Shown: one piece after another, positions 55,028 through 63,750 of the stretch
Layout: each line of letters starts with the position of its first letter
How positions within the stretch are numbered: position 1 is the stretch's first letter
From: CATOSD01 sp965203135
GTDB taxonomy: Bacteria > Chloroflexota > Dehalococcoidia > Lucifugimonadales > CATOSD01
DNA: 64,000 nt
NCBI GenBank assembly: GCA_965203135.1
Contig: CBDBBO010000003.1
Coordinates: forward strand, 186,001-250,000
Reading direction: 5' to 3'
Made by a program: the position numbers and the translations under genes
Notes under the pieces: model-generated
Database searches by the model: none
Seen by the model: the letters and a program-made list of their open reading frames with translations, nothing else
What the model was told of the DNA's origin: nothing

Positions 55028-55882
55028 ATGAGACTCGGCGCGCACGTATCCTCCGCGGGAGGAGCATCGAACGCCATCGACAGGGGACAGGAGATTGGCG
55101 CGGAAGCCATCCAGATATTCGCGTCCTCGCCCAGGGCCTGGAAGTTCCGGCCCGTACCGGAAGAGCAGGCTGCGGCCTTTCAAGAGAAGGCCGCAGCAGC
55201 CGGCGAACTGACCTCTTTCCTGCACGGCAGCTACCTGGTCAACATAGCGGGCGGGCCCGATCTGCTGCGCAAGTCCATCGACTCGCTCGTCAATCACATG
55301 CACGCCGCCTCCCAACTCGGCGCGGTGGGCGTGATCTTCCACTGTGGCAGCCACAAGTCCGCCGGGTTCGACGCGGTCAAAGACGCCGCGGCCGCCGCGC
55401 TGTCCGAGGTGATCGCCAACACTCCCGACGACACCTACCTCATCCTGGAGAACAGCGCCGGGATGGGGTCGCACCTGGGGGCGTCGTTCGAGGAAATAGG
55501 CTTGCTGATGGAGCTTGTGGGCAGCCCGAGGGTGAAGGTGTGCCTGGACACCCAGCACGCCTTCGCGGCTGGCTACCGCGTGGCGGACCCGGATGGGATA
55601 GACGAGGCGATGCGGGACTTCGACCGCAACATCGGCCTGGCGAACCTGGTGGCCGTGCACGCCAACGACTCGAAGGTGGAGTTCGGGTCCGGCGTGGACC
55701 GCCACGAGAACATAGGCAGCGGCTTCATCGGCGTCGACGGCTTTCGCGTCATAATGGCCCACGAGGCATTCGCCAGCGTGCCGTTCCTGCTGGAGGTGCC
55801 CGGCGACGACAGGAAAGGACCGGACAAGCCAAACCTCGACAGGCTCAAGGCGATACGAGGCGAACTGGGACTCAACGCCTAA
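55028..55882 (+). CDS. nfo: Endonuclease IV (AP endonuclease)
   Basis: 284 residues. Cuts DNA 5' to abasic sites during base-excision repair. A TIM barrel with three-zinc motifs: GAHVSSAGGASNAIDRG, FHCGSHKSAG, LENSAGMGSHLGASFEE, CLDTQHAFAAGY, VHANDSKVEFGSGVDRHENI (split from GSGFIGVDGF) and LEVPGDD. ATG 55028 with GGGAGTGAGGAG upstream. The frame is open further upstream without similarity. Confidence 0.95.
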   Translation: MRLGAHVSSAGGASNAIDRGQEIGAEAIQIFASSPRAWKFRPVPEEQAAAFQEKAAAAGELTSFLHGSYLVNIAGGPDLLRKSIDSLVNHMHAASQLGAVGVIFHCGSHKSAGFDAVKDAAAAALSEVIANTPDDTYLILENSAGMGSHLGASFEEIGLLMELVGSPRVKVCLDTQHAFAAGYRVADPDGIDEAMRDFDRNIGLANLVAVHANDSKVEFGSGVDRHENIGSGFIGVDGFRVIMAHEAFASVPFLLEVPGDDRKGPDKPNLDRLKAIRGELGLNA

Positions 55883-55921
55883 CGCGCCAGCCAGATGCTC
55901 TTTTGCCATATAATGGAGAGC

Positions 55922-57025
55922 ATGAGAGAGTCGGACAGAAGGCGCTACAGGGAGTTTCTGAACGCGGAGCTGGAGGCGGCGGCGATGTACGCCTCCATGG
56001 CCAGGGCGGACGATAACGCCGAACGGGCCGAGATATTCGAACAGCTCGTCGAATCGGAACTCCGCCACGCGCGCAGGTGGGCCGAGAGGCTGGGCGTGGA
56101 GGACACTGAGCCTATCCAGCCCAAGGTCAATCTCAGGGTTCGCGTGTTCAACCTCGCTCTCGGCGTCCTGGGCGTCAAGCGTGTGCTGCCGTGGCTCATC
56201 CGGGTGGAGGCGAAGGAGATCGACGCCTACGACTACGAGCCGGGTGCCGAGGACATGGCCGCGGAGGAACGCGAGCACGCGCGCACCCTGCGACGCCTGG
56301 ACGCCGGCGAGGACGGATCGGCCCGGCAGGAGTTGCGCCGCTCCAACGCCGTCGGCGGCGGTGGGCTGAGGGCCGCGGTGCTGGGCGCGAACGATGGCCT
56401 GGTGTCCAACTTCAGCCTGGTGATGGGAGTGGCGGGCGGCTCGGGGAACCCGGACGTCGTTCTGCTGGCCGGTCTGGCGGGTTTGCTGGCCGGAGCGTTC
56501 TCGATGGCGGCCGGCGAATACGTCTCTATGCGTTCCCAGCGAGACGTGTATGAGAAGAGCATCCGCGTAGAGCGCGCCGAGCTCGAGGCCTGGCCTGAAG
56601 AGGAGGAGCAGGAGCTGGTGCTCATATACCGTGCCAAGGGGCTGAGCCAGGAGGAGGCCGAGACCTTCGCCAAGCGCATCATGGAGCGTCCGGAAGTTGC
56701 GCTGGACACGATGGCGAGAGAGGAGCTGGGGCTGGATCCGGACCAGCTCGGTTCGCCGTGGCAGGCGGCGTTCAGTTCTTTCGCGGCGTTCGTCGTGGGC
56801 GCGCTGATTCCGATTCTCGCGTACATGTTCGACACGGGCGTTTCGGCCTTCGTGCTGAGCGCCGCGATGAGCGCGGGCGCGCTCGTGATCGTGGGAGGCG
56901 CTCTCAGCCTGTTTTCGGGGAATAACCCGGCCTGGGGCGCGATCAGGATGCTGGCGCTGGGAAGCGCCGCCGCCGCCGTAACCTACGGCATAGGCCGCCT
57001 CATCGGCGTAACTGTCATGGGCTGA
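55922..57025 (+). CDS. Ferritin-like / VIT1 fusion, probable iron transporter
   Basis: 367 residues. The N-terminal 130 residues are a ferritin-like four-helix domain with metal-type Glu/His (FLNAELEAAAMYASMAR, ESELRHARRWAERLG, AAEEREHARTLRRL). The C-terminal part is a VIT1/CCC1-type transporter (LGANDGLVSNFSLVMGVAGG, AAGEYVSMRSQRDVYEK, five membrane helices). The fusion suggests iron (or manganese) sensing or oxidation coupled to transport across the membrane. Start ambiguous: ATG 55922 or ATG 55913; TATAAT at 55909-55914 would give transcription almost at 55922, so a leaderless mRNA is possible. Confidence 0.86.
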   Translation: MRESDRRRYREFLNAELEAAAMYASMARADDNAERAEIFEQLVESELRHARRWAERLGVEDTEPIQPKVNLRVRVFNLALGVLGVKRVLPWLIRVEAKEIDAYDYEPGAEDMAAEEREHARTLRRLDAGEDGSARQELRRSNAVGGGGLRAAVLGANDGLVSNFSLVMGVAGGSGNPDVVLLAGLAGLLAGAFSMAAGEYVSMRSQRDVYEKSIRVERAELEAWPEEEEQELVLIYRAKGLSQEEAETFAKRIMERPEVALDTMAREELGLDPDQLGSPWQAAFSSFAAFVVGALIPILAYMFDTGVSAFVLSAAMSAGALVIVGGALSLFSGNNPAWGAIRMLALGSAAAAVTYGIGRLIGVTVMG

Positions 57026-57030
57026 TCGCC

Positions 57031-58230
57031 TTGAACAGCCGCCAGGACCGCCCCGTGTTCTTCAGTCGTCTCCGCGCGACTGCGCGGCGGTTCATGCTTG
57101 CGCCAATTGGGGGCGGATCTACGCTGAGTCTCGGGACGGTTTCGGGCATCCCCGTGGGGCTCCACTATTCTTGGTTCCTCCTGTTAGGTCTCGTCACCTG
57201 GAGCCTGGCGACGCAGTTCTACCCGTCTCTTTACTGGGGCTGGAGCGGCACGGTTTACTGGGCCACCGCGCTCGCCGCCGCGCTGCTGCTGTTCGCGTCC
57301 GTATTGGCCCACGAGTTCGCTCACTCCTTCGTGGCGCGGCGGCGAGGCATCGGCGTCCACGGCATAACCCTGTTCCTGCTGGGCGGCATCAGCCGACTGC
57401 GCTCCGAGCCGCGCACTGCCTGGGAAGAGTTTTCGATAGCCTCGGTCGGCCCAGCCACAAGCATTGTGCTGGCAGGGCTATTCTGGCTCGCATTGCTTCC
57501 AGTCAGCGACTGGCGCACTCCACTGAACGGCATCCTGGTATACCTCGCGGTGGTGAATCTCGTTCTGGCCCTTTTCAACCTCGTGCCGGCCTACCCCATG
57601 GACGGGGGCAGGATGTTCCGGTCTATCGTATGGGGGATCTCTGGAAACTTCCGACTGGCAACGACGGTTTCGGCCTGGGGAGGCCAGCTATTCGGCATAG
57701 CGTTCGCGGTCTGGGGCGTGATTCGGGTATTGCAGGGGAATCCTGGCGGACTGCTGCTCGTGCTCGTAGGCCTGTTCCTATTCGCCGCTGCGGCTGCCTC
57801 CTTGCGCAGGCCGGAGGGCGAAGTAGATGCGGCCACACACAGCGTGTCTTCGGTGATGTGCACCAGCCCGGCGGTTGCCCCACCGGATATGCCGCTGTTC
57901 GAGGCCGTTCACGACCGGCTGCTCCCGTCGGCACGCCGGGCGTTGTTCGTATGCGAGGGAGACAGGTTGGTCGGGGCGCTCACAGGATTCGACGCGTCCT
58001 CGGTGCCCACGGGGCTGTGGAGGTCGGTCCCTGTGAGAAACGCCATGAGGCCGGCGCCGCTGCCCGCCATTCACCCTGACGACAGCCTCGGGACAGCCGT
58101 TGACCTGCTGGCGAGTCTGCCTGACAGGGAGATTCCGGTGGTTGAAGGCGGAAGCCTGGTCGGCAGCCTTTCGACGTCGGACGTCCTGCCGCTCCTGCAC
58201 GGCCCCGGTTCTGACGCGGGCGCGCGCTAG
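57031..58230 (+). CDS. Site-2-type metalloprotease (M50) with CBS domains
   Basis: 399 residues. Membrane-embedded zinc protease: HEFAH (His94, Glu95, His98) and LVPAYPMDGGR (Asp191) are the metal sites; GGISRLRSEPRTAWEEFSIASVGP follows (GGISRL, SIASVGP). About six helices. Two CBS domains form the last 120 residues (MCTSPAVAPPDMPLFEAVHD, VRNAMRPAPLPAIHPDDSLG), which usually bind adenosine nucleotides, so activity may follow energy state. Start TTG 57031 is uncertain; in-frame GTG 57055 and ATG 57094 are alternatives. Substrate unknown. Confidence 0.87.
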   Translation: MNSRQDRPVFFSRLRATARRFMLAPIGGGSTLSLGTVSGIPVGLHYSWFLLLGLVTWSLATQFYPSLYWGWSGTVYWATALAAALLLFASVLAHEFAHSFVARRRGIGVHGITLFLLGGISRLRSEPRTAWEEFSIASVGPATSIVLAGLFWLALLPVSDWRTPLNGILVYLAVVNLVLALFNLVPAYPMDGGRMFRSIVWGISGNFRLATTVSAWGGQLFGIAFAVWGVIRVLQGNPGGLLLVLVGLFLFAAAAASLRRPEGEVDAATHSVSSVMCTSPAVAPPDMPLFEAVHDRLLPSARRALFVCEGDRLVGALTGFDASSVPTGLWRSVPVRNAMRPAPLPAIHPDDSLGTAVDLLASLPDREIPVVEGGSLVGSLSTSDVLPLLHGPGSDAGAR

Positions 58231-58242
58231 CACGTCCGGCGC

Positions 58243-59112
58243 GTGGTTATCGAGAGTCTCGCATTTGGTCTGCTGGCCGCGTTGGGCTGGGGAGCGTCCG
58301 ATTTCGCCGCTGCGCTGATCACCCGGCGCATAGGCGGTCTGCCGACCGTGTTCTGGGTGCACGTCGGCTCCGTTCTTCTTTCCTCGACCTACCTGCCGTT
58401 CGCCCCCGGCATTATTGGCGGCGTGAGCGCGGCGCAGTGGGCTGAGATGGCGGGAATCTCCGTCCTGGCGTTCGGGACCTACATATTCTTCTACCGCTCG
58501 CTCCAGCTTGGCCCAATTGCTATCGTCACTCCGATAATCGGCGCGAACGCGGTGGTGGTCATCCTGCTGGCGGTCGCGCTGGCCGGAGAGCGACTCAGCG
58601 GCCTGCAACTCGCCGCCATGCCCGCGGTGATAGGCGGCGTGGCGCTGGTGTCGGTAGACCTACGCAATCTCAGGTCCAGCCGAGAGCTGATCGGGAAGGG
58701 AGTCCTGTTCGCCATAGTGGCGATGGTATGCCTCGGAAGCTGGCAGTACCTTGTGGGCTTGGCATCGCGGGAGCTGAGCTGGTTCCTGCCGATCTACCTC
58801 ACGAGGATAATGACGCTCGGCCTGGTGGCGCCCGCGCTTGCGGTAACGCGGACCGCACCCTGGCGGTCGCTCGGGGCGAAGCTGCTGGCAGGCGCGCTGT
58901 TCGTCGCGGCGTTCGAGACCCTGGGCCTGTTCGCGTTCGCCCGTGGAGCCGAGGTGGGCGTCATCTCTATTGTCGCCGCATCGGCTACAATATACCCGGT
59001 GTTGCCGATGGTGGGCGGTCTCGTCCTGTTTCGGGAAAGAATCGCGCCCAACCAATGGGTCGGCCTGGCGGCGGCCATGGCCGGGCTGGTGCTGCTGGCG
59101 GCGAGCGCCTAG
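58243..59112 (+). CDS. EamA-family (DMT) transporter
   Basis: 289 residues with ten predicted helices in two EamA repeats (FGLLAALGWGASDFAAALIT, LGPIAIVTPIIGANAVVVIL in the first; VISIVAASATIYPVLPMVGG, WVGLAAAMAGLVLLAAS in the second). Members export amino acids, nucleotide-type metabolites or other small molecules; the substrate is not visible. GTG 58243 starts 12 bp after the protease gene's stop, so they may be cotranscribed. Confidence 0.87.
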   Translation: MVIESLAFGLLAALGWGASDFAAALITRRIGGLPTVFWVHVGSVLLSSTYLPFAPGIIGGVSAAQWAEMAGISVLAFGTYIFFYRSLQLGPIAIVTPIIGANAVVVILLAVALAGERLSGLQLAAMPAVIGGVALVSVDLRNLRSSRELIGKGVLFAIVAMVCLGSWQYLVGLASRELSWFLPIYLTRIMTLGLVAPALAVTRTAPWRSLGAKLLAGALFVAAFETLGLFAFARGAEVGVISIVAASATIYPVLPMVGGLVLFRERIAPNQWVGLAAAMAGLVLLAASA

Positions 59113-59201
59113 TTCCGCGTCTGCGCGCGCCATTAGACACTTGCGCTAGATCAAAACTTGCTCTATTCTCGGTCAGCGTATTTCTGAATCGGAGCGAATG
59201 C

Positions 59202-60260
59202 ATGACTGGTTGGAATTCAAGCTCTCGACCTCGCGCGACCGACTTGGGGTTGCAGCTTGGCATCCTCCCCCGGGGGGAGCACAACTCGATAACCGACGTA
59301 GAGGGCGTGGCGGTGGGCCACACCACTCTGATTAGGGGCGACGGCCCTATGCGGATTGGCAGCGGACCGGTGCGCACCGGCGTCACGGTCATCATGCCCC
59401 ACCAGCGCGGCCTGTTCAGGCGGAAAGTGACCGCCGCGGTACACGTGCTCAACGGTTTCGGCAAGGCGGTCGGTTTTCTCCAGGTTCGGGAGCTCGGCGT
59501 AATCGAGAGTCCCATAGCTCTGACCGGCACGCTGAGCACCTGGCGAGTCGCTGACGCGATGGTTGACTATCTCGCGGCCGACAACCCCGGCGTCTACTCT
59601 TTCAACCCCGTCGTGGGGGAGTGCAACGATGGCTTCCTCAACGACATCATCGGCAGGCACGTCCAACCCGGACACGTTCTCGAAGCCATAACCGGCGCGT
59701 ACACGCCCAACGTGCAGGAAGGCAACGTGGGAGCCGGGACGGGCATGACCGGCTTCGGATGGAAGGCGGGAATCGGCACGGCGTCCCGCATCTGCCACGG
59801 ACTTGACACCACCTACACGGTCGGCGCGCTGACGCTGACGAACACGGGCGATCCGCGGGAGCTTCGCATCGGCGGCGTGGAGGTGGGCCGCCACTTACTG
59901 CCGCCCGGCGTGGCGGACGACGGCGGCGGGTCCACCATGATGGTGCTCGGTACCGACGCCCCGGTGACGGCGCGACAGCTCGGCCGCATCGCCAGGCGCG
60001 CCGGTTTGGGGCTTGCGAGGGTAGGGGGCATCGCCAGCCACGGGAGCGGCGACTTCGTGATTGCGTTCTCGAACTCGTTCGAACGGCCGGACATCGACGA
60101 CGCCGCGCTGACGCCCCTGTTCCGGGCCGCCGTCGAGGCAACGGAAGAGGCGATCGTGAACTCGATCCTGAGAGCGCAGACCATGGTGGGCCGCGACGGC
60201 AACAGGCGCGACGAGATCCCCGTAGACAAGTTGAGCGAGCTCCTGGCCGCCCGCGGCTAG
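59202..60260 (+). CDS. P1-family (DmpA-type) self-cleaving aminopeptidase
   Basis: 352 residues. N-terminal-nucleophile-type fold: the enzyme cleaves itself and uses the freed Ser/Thr. LPRGEHNSITDVEGVAVGHTT starts the family pattern, VVGECNDGFLNDI and GNVGAGTGMTGFGWKAGIGT (split by Thr) form the core, and the predicted cleavage/nucleophile site is in DDGGGSTMMVLGTDAP. Substrates of relatives are D-amino acid or beta-alanyl peptides. ATG 59202 has GGAG eight bases upstream. Its stop overlaps the stop of the convergent acyl-CoA dehydrogenase. Confidence 0.88.
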   Translation: MTGWNSSSRPRATDLGLQLGILPRGEHNSITDVEGVAVGHTTLIRGDGPMRIGSGPVRTGVTVIMPHQRGLFRRKVTAAVHVLNGFGKAVGFLQVRELGVIESPIALTGTLSTWRVADAMVDYLAADNPGVYSFNPVVGECNDGFLNDIIGRHVQPGHVLEAITGAYTPNVQEGNVGAGTGMTGFGWKAGIGTASRICHGLDTTYTVGALTLTNTGDPRELRIGGVEVGRHLLPPGVADDGGGSTMMVLGTDAPVTARQLGRIARRAGLGLARVGGIASHGSGDFVIAFSNSFERPDIDDAALTPLFRAAVEATEEAIVNSILRAQTMVGRDGNRRDEIPVDKLSELLAARG

Positions 60261-61387
60261 ATGTCGAGGGTGTCCACCATCCTCCTACGGTGGTAGAGCG
60301 GGTCGCCGAGCACGTGGTAAAGCGTGCGCGACATTCTCGTGTGCAGAGTCAGCCCGTACTCCCGCATCACGCCCAGGCCGGCGTGCACCTCGTGGGCTCC
60401 GTTACACGCCTGCATGTACGCCTCGCTCGATACTGCCTTCGCCATGTGAACGCTGGTGTCGGCCGGCCTTCCGGAGTCGAGCTTCCACAGCGCCTCGAAG
60501 GTAGTCCAGCGCGCGGCGTCCAGGTGGTTGACGATGCCGATGATGTGGTCTTGCACCCGCTGGAACCGGCCAATCGGTGTGCCGAATTGTCGGCGCTCGC
60601 GGCTGTACTCCACCGACATGTCGAATACGGCTTGCGAGCCGCCCACCTTGTAGGCGCACAGCACCGGCGCGGCGCGACGGAAGGCTCGCTGCAGCGGCCC
60701 CCAGCCGCCGTCGGCCTCGCCGAGCACCGCGGAGTCGTCCACGTGGACGTCCTCGAAGGTGACCTCGCCGACCCACCCCATGAAGCCTGACAGCTTTCTG
60801 GCGGACACGCCCGCCGCGCTGGTATCCACGACCATCAGCGAAATGCCGTCCTCGGGGTCGTCGGAGTCCTGGGTGCGGACTGGACAGATGAGCCTGGAGG
60901 CGGCGACCGCGTCGTGGACGAACAGCTTGGTTCCGTTGAGCGTGTAGCCTCCGTTTGTGCGCTCGGCGCGCATCTGTATCGACGAGGCGTTCCAGCCGTA
61001 GCTCGGCTCGGTCAGAGCGAGTGTGAAAATGTCCTGGCCGCTCGCGATGCCCGGGAGGTAGCGACCCTTCTGCTCGTCGTCTCCGCTCTCCTCCACGATG
61101 AGCGCGCCGAGCACGCCCGACGAGAAGAACGGCCCGGATAGCGGCCCGCTGCCAAGCTGTTCGTATACGACCGCGGCGTCCGTCAGCGAGCCGCCCGCGC
61201 CGCCGTATTCGGCGGGCACCAGCATTCCCAGCCACCCGATCTCCGACGCCCTCTGCCAGATGACGTCGGTGTAGCCCGTCTCCGACTCATCCAGCTCCAC
61301 CAGAGTGTCCTTGGGGCACTCGCGCTCCATGAAGTCCCGCGCGGTGTTCTTCAACTGCTGCTGGTACTCGCTCAACGACAGGTCCAT
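60257..61387 (-). CDS. Acyl-CoA dehydrogenase family protein (376 aa)
   Basis: Flavin enzyme that oxidises an acyl-CoA to the enoyl-CoA and passes electrons to ETF. N-terminal helical domain (LSLSEYQQQLKNTARDFME), FTLALTEPSYGWNASSIQM (FAD contact), FVHDAVAASRLICPVRTQ, and the C-terminal domain SRERRQFGTPIGRFQRVQDH and GLGVMREYGLTLHTRMSR. The usual catalytic Glu position is not obvious from sequence alone; such relatives sometimes act on unusual acyl groups. Upstream of it, in the same direction, is the second dehydrogenase. Confidence 0.88.
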   Translation of the reverse strand: MDLSLSEYQQQLKNTARDFMERECPKDTLVELDESETGYTDVIWQRASEIGWLGMLVPAEYGGAGGSLTDAAVVYEQLGSGPLSGPFFSSGVLGALIVEESGDDEQKGRYLPGIASGQDIFTLALTEPSYGWNASSIQMRAERTNGGYTLNGTKLFVHDAVAASRLICPVRTQDSDDPEDGISLMVVDTSAAGVSARKLSGFMGWVGEVTFEDVHVDDSAVLGEADGGWGPLQRAFRRAAPVLCAYKVGGSQAVFDMSVEYSRERRQFGTPIGRFQRVQDHIIGIVNHLDAARWTTFEALWKLDSGRPADTSVHMAKAVSSEAYMQACNGAHEVHAGLGVMREYGLTLHTRMSRTLYHVLGDPLYHRRRMVDTLDI

Positions 61388-61395
61388 GTCGCGTC

Positions 61396-61471
61396 GTCAC
61401 CCCCATCCTAACCTTCCCCCATCAAGGGGGAAGGGATGATTGATGTTCCCCCCATCGAGGGGGAAGGGACT
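61396..61471 (+). repeat. Two adjacent palindromic repeats between the dehydrogenase genes
   Basis: CACCCCCATCCTAACC with stem CTTCCCCC/GGGGGAAG (61397-61434) is followed about 10 bp later by a second stem TTCCCCCC-ATCGA-GGGGGAA (61444-61470). The first copy's reverse strand (GGGATGGGGGTGACG) abuts ATG 61387, so the repeat may supply its ribosome site. Confidence 0.8.
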
Positions 61472-61476
61472 TTTGC

Positions 61477-62709
61477 TTAGGCCAACGCCCCCTGCTTCTC
61501 CTTGACCTCTCGGCCGATGCCTATGCGCCTGGCCATGATCACCTTCTGGATGTCGGTCGTGCCGCCTGGGTGGAGGGCAACGATGCTGGAGCGTTGGTAG
61601 ACCTCCATGTGCTCATCCGACAGGTCCCACTTGGGGTCGTTGGTCAGCGCGTAGGGGCCCACGATGTCCAGTATCCGCTGCGCCATCTTCAGCCCGGTGC
61701 TCTTGCGGTAGAAGGACGACTGCGGGCCTTCGTAGGACATGGGCACGTGCGAGTGCCGCATCCAGTAGTTGCGCAGCCCGAAGAGCCTGGAAATCTCAGC
61801 CTCGATGTAGAAGTCCGCCAGGGCGTCGCGGGCATCCTGGTCCGCCAGCAGCGGTCTGCCGTCGCGCTTGAGCTCGCGCATGTACTCGAAGAGGTGGTCC
61901 ACCATCCGGTTGCGCCGGATCGTCCCGCCCGAGCCGTGCTCGAGTTCGAGGTGCGTCGTGGCGACGCGCCAGCCGTTGTTCTCGCCGCCGATGAGGTTGA
62001 AGGCGGGGACTCTCACGTTGTCGAAGAAGATGGTGTTCTTGACGCCGGTGCCCGCGCCGCCCTCGCCTCCGGCGATCAGCAGGTCCATGGGCGTTACGGT
62101 GATGCCGGGGCTGTCGGCGGGGATGATGAACCAGCTCAGGTTCTGGTGCCTCTCGCCCTCCGGGTCGGTGCAGGTGATCATCCAGAACTGCTCCGCGCCG
62201 TTGGAGCTGCCCACGTAGATCTTCTGGCCGTTTATCACGTACTCGTCGCCGTCGCGGACCGCGCTTATCTTCACGCCGGCCAGGTCGGAGCCTGCGCCGG
62301 GTTCGGTCAGAAGCTGCCAGGTGCGAACCTCGCCCTTGAAAATTGGCGGCAGGAAGTGGTCCTTCTGTTCCTCGCTGCCCCAGACCAGGATGCTGGCGCC
62401 TCCGAGTCGTCCTCCGCTGTCGTAGTAGGGCGGTACCGAGAGGTCGTACTTGTCCAGCTCCTCCTCGATGACGATGGCGTGATCGATTGTCAGCCCGCCG
62501 CCGCCGTATTGCGTCGGCGCGGTGGCCCAGAGCCACCCCTTTTCCCCCATCTTCCTACCGAGCTCCCGGTACTTGAGATAGTCATCATAGGTGGTCTTGG
62601 CGGAGTCGGCGGGATTGGCGAGGTCCTTGGGAACGTGCTCTTCGAGCCACTCCCGCACCTCGGTCCTGAACTGTTGCTGCTCATCGGAATACCTGGGTTC
62701 GAAATCCAA
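61477..62709 (-). CDS. Acyl-CoA dehydrogenase family protein (410 aa)
   Basis: Second flavin dehydrogenase of the acyl-CoA family, 410 residues. Motifs: YSDEQQQFRTEVREWLEEHV (N-terminal helices), TWQLLTEPGAGSDLAGVKIS (FAD/substrate), YVINGQKIYVGSSNGAEQFW, and the C-terminal DHLFEYMRELKRDGRPLL and VALHPGGTTDIQKVIMARRI, the last of which is the usual FAD-adenine end motif. TTG 62709 is the start, with GAGGAGGT upstream. The pair with the 376-aa dehydrogenase resembles two-subunit dehydrogenases for cholesterol side chains or other branched acyl-CoAs; this is inference. Confidence 0.9.
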   Translation of the reverse strand: MDFEPRYSDEQQQFRTEVREWLEEHVPKDLANPADSAKTTYDDYLKYRELGRKMGEKGWLWATAPTQYGGGGLTIDHAIVIEEELDKYDLSVPPYYDSGGRLGGASILVWGSEEQKDHFLPPIFKGEVRTWQLLTEPGAGSDLAGVKISAVRDGDEYVINGQKIYVGSSNGAEQFWMITCTDPEGERHQNLSWFIIPADSPGITVTPMDLLIAGGEGGAGTGVKNTIFFDNVRVPAFNLIGGENNGWRVATTHLELEHGSGGTIRRNRMVDHLFEYMRELKRDGRPLLADQDARDALADFYIEAEISRLFGLRNYWMRHSHVPMSYEGPQSSFYRKSTGLKMAQRILDIVGPYALTNDPKWDLSDEHMEVYQRSSIVALHPGGTTDIQKVIMARRIGIGREVKEKQGALA

Positions 62710-62904
62710 GTGCTACCTCCTCAGCGCTGGTGGGCCGCAATTCGACGCTTTGCGATGCGGCCGAGGCCAATTGTATTTCAGGCAGACTTGCTACGCAAGG
62801 ACACGTGACAGCCAGCGAGCGGCGCTTCGGCAGCACGGGGTCGACCGCGGGGCGGCGCGCGCTATAGAATGGCGCGGTATGGGAGCACAAGCAGGAGGTG
62901 ACAA

Positions 62905-63672
62905 GTGTCGAAGGCAGACATCAACGGAATCGAGATGCACTACCAGGAGTACGGAGAGGGCGACGCGATCGTGTTCTGCCACGGCGCGGGCGGAAACCTG
63001 CTCAGCTGGTGGCAGCAGATACCCTACTTCTCGCGGAACTATCGCTGCGTCACAATCGACCATCGCGGCTTCGGGCGGTCGCTGGACACCGCCGAAGCGC
63101 CAGGCAGGTCGATGTTCGTGGAGGACCTGCGGGTGCTGCTGGACCACCTGGACATCGACAGCGCCCATCTGGTGGCGCAGTCCATGGGCGGTTGGACGTG
63201 CCTGGGGCTGACGGTGGAACACCCCGACCGGGTGAAGAGCCTGGTGATGGCGGACACGCCGGGCGGCGTCGCAGAGCCGGAGTTGCAGCAAGCATTCACG
63301 GCGTTCCGCGAGGCGCAGGCGGCCACGGAAGAGATCGGCGTCAGGGCGCTGGGCCGGACGTTCCAGGAGCGCAACCCGAACCTGGCGAATCTGTACCTGC
63401 AGATTTCGAGGACGAATCCGCCGCGAGTACCCTTCGGAACCGAGGGCCTGTCGGGCGGGCCGATGGCCGCGGACCTGGCGAAGGTGACGACCCCGACGCT
63501 GTTCATCGTGGGTGAAGACGACGACATAACGCCGCCGCACATAATCGAGATGGCCGCGGGCTACATACCCGGCGCGAAACTGCTTCCGGTGCCTGGCGCG
63601 GGCCACTCCGTCTACTTCGAGCGGCCGGACGTGTTCAACTTCGAGGTCGAGCGCTTCCTGAACGGCCTGTAG
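62905..63672 (+). CDS. Alpha/beta hydrolase
   Basis: 255 residues. Complete fold: HGAGGNLLSWWQQIPYF (oxyanion), TIDHRGFGRS, nucleophile Ser in LVAQSMGGWTCLG (about 97), acid in IVGEDDDITPP, base in PGAGHSVYFERP. GTG 62905 follows AGGAGGTGA. Relatives are esterases, meta-cleavage hydrolases or haloperoxidase-like; its location between acyl-CoA genes suggests a role in the same catabolism, without proof. A TATAGAAT motif lies at 62869-62876. Confidence 0.87.
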   Translation: MSKADINGIEMHYQEYGEGDAIVFCHGAGGNLLSWWQQIPYFSRNYRCVTIDHRGFGRSLDTAEAPGRSMFVEDLRVLLDHLDIDSAHLVAQSMGGWTCLGLTVEHPDRVKSLVMADTPGGVAEPELQQAFTAFREAQAATEEIGVRALGRTFQERNPNLANLYLQISRTNPPRVPFGTEGLSGGPMAADLAKVTTPTLFIVGEDDDITPPHIIEMAAGYIPGAKLLPVPGAGHSVYFERPDVFNFEVERFLNGL

Positions 63673-63698
63673 GCGCTAGGTGCGGGCGCTGCCAGACT

Positions 63699-63739
63699 TC
63701 ACCCCCATCCTAACCTTGCCCCATCAAGGGGGAGGGGAC
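63699..63739 (+). repeat. Short palindromic repeat
   Basis: CACCCCCATCCTAACCTTG then CCCCATCAAGGGGG (imperfect stem CCTTGCCCC/GGGGGAGGGG), between a hydrolase and the convergent hydratase gene. The most diverged copy of the set. Confidence 0.7.
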
Positions 63740-63750
63740 AATTTGGAGTG

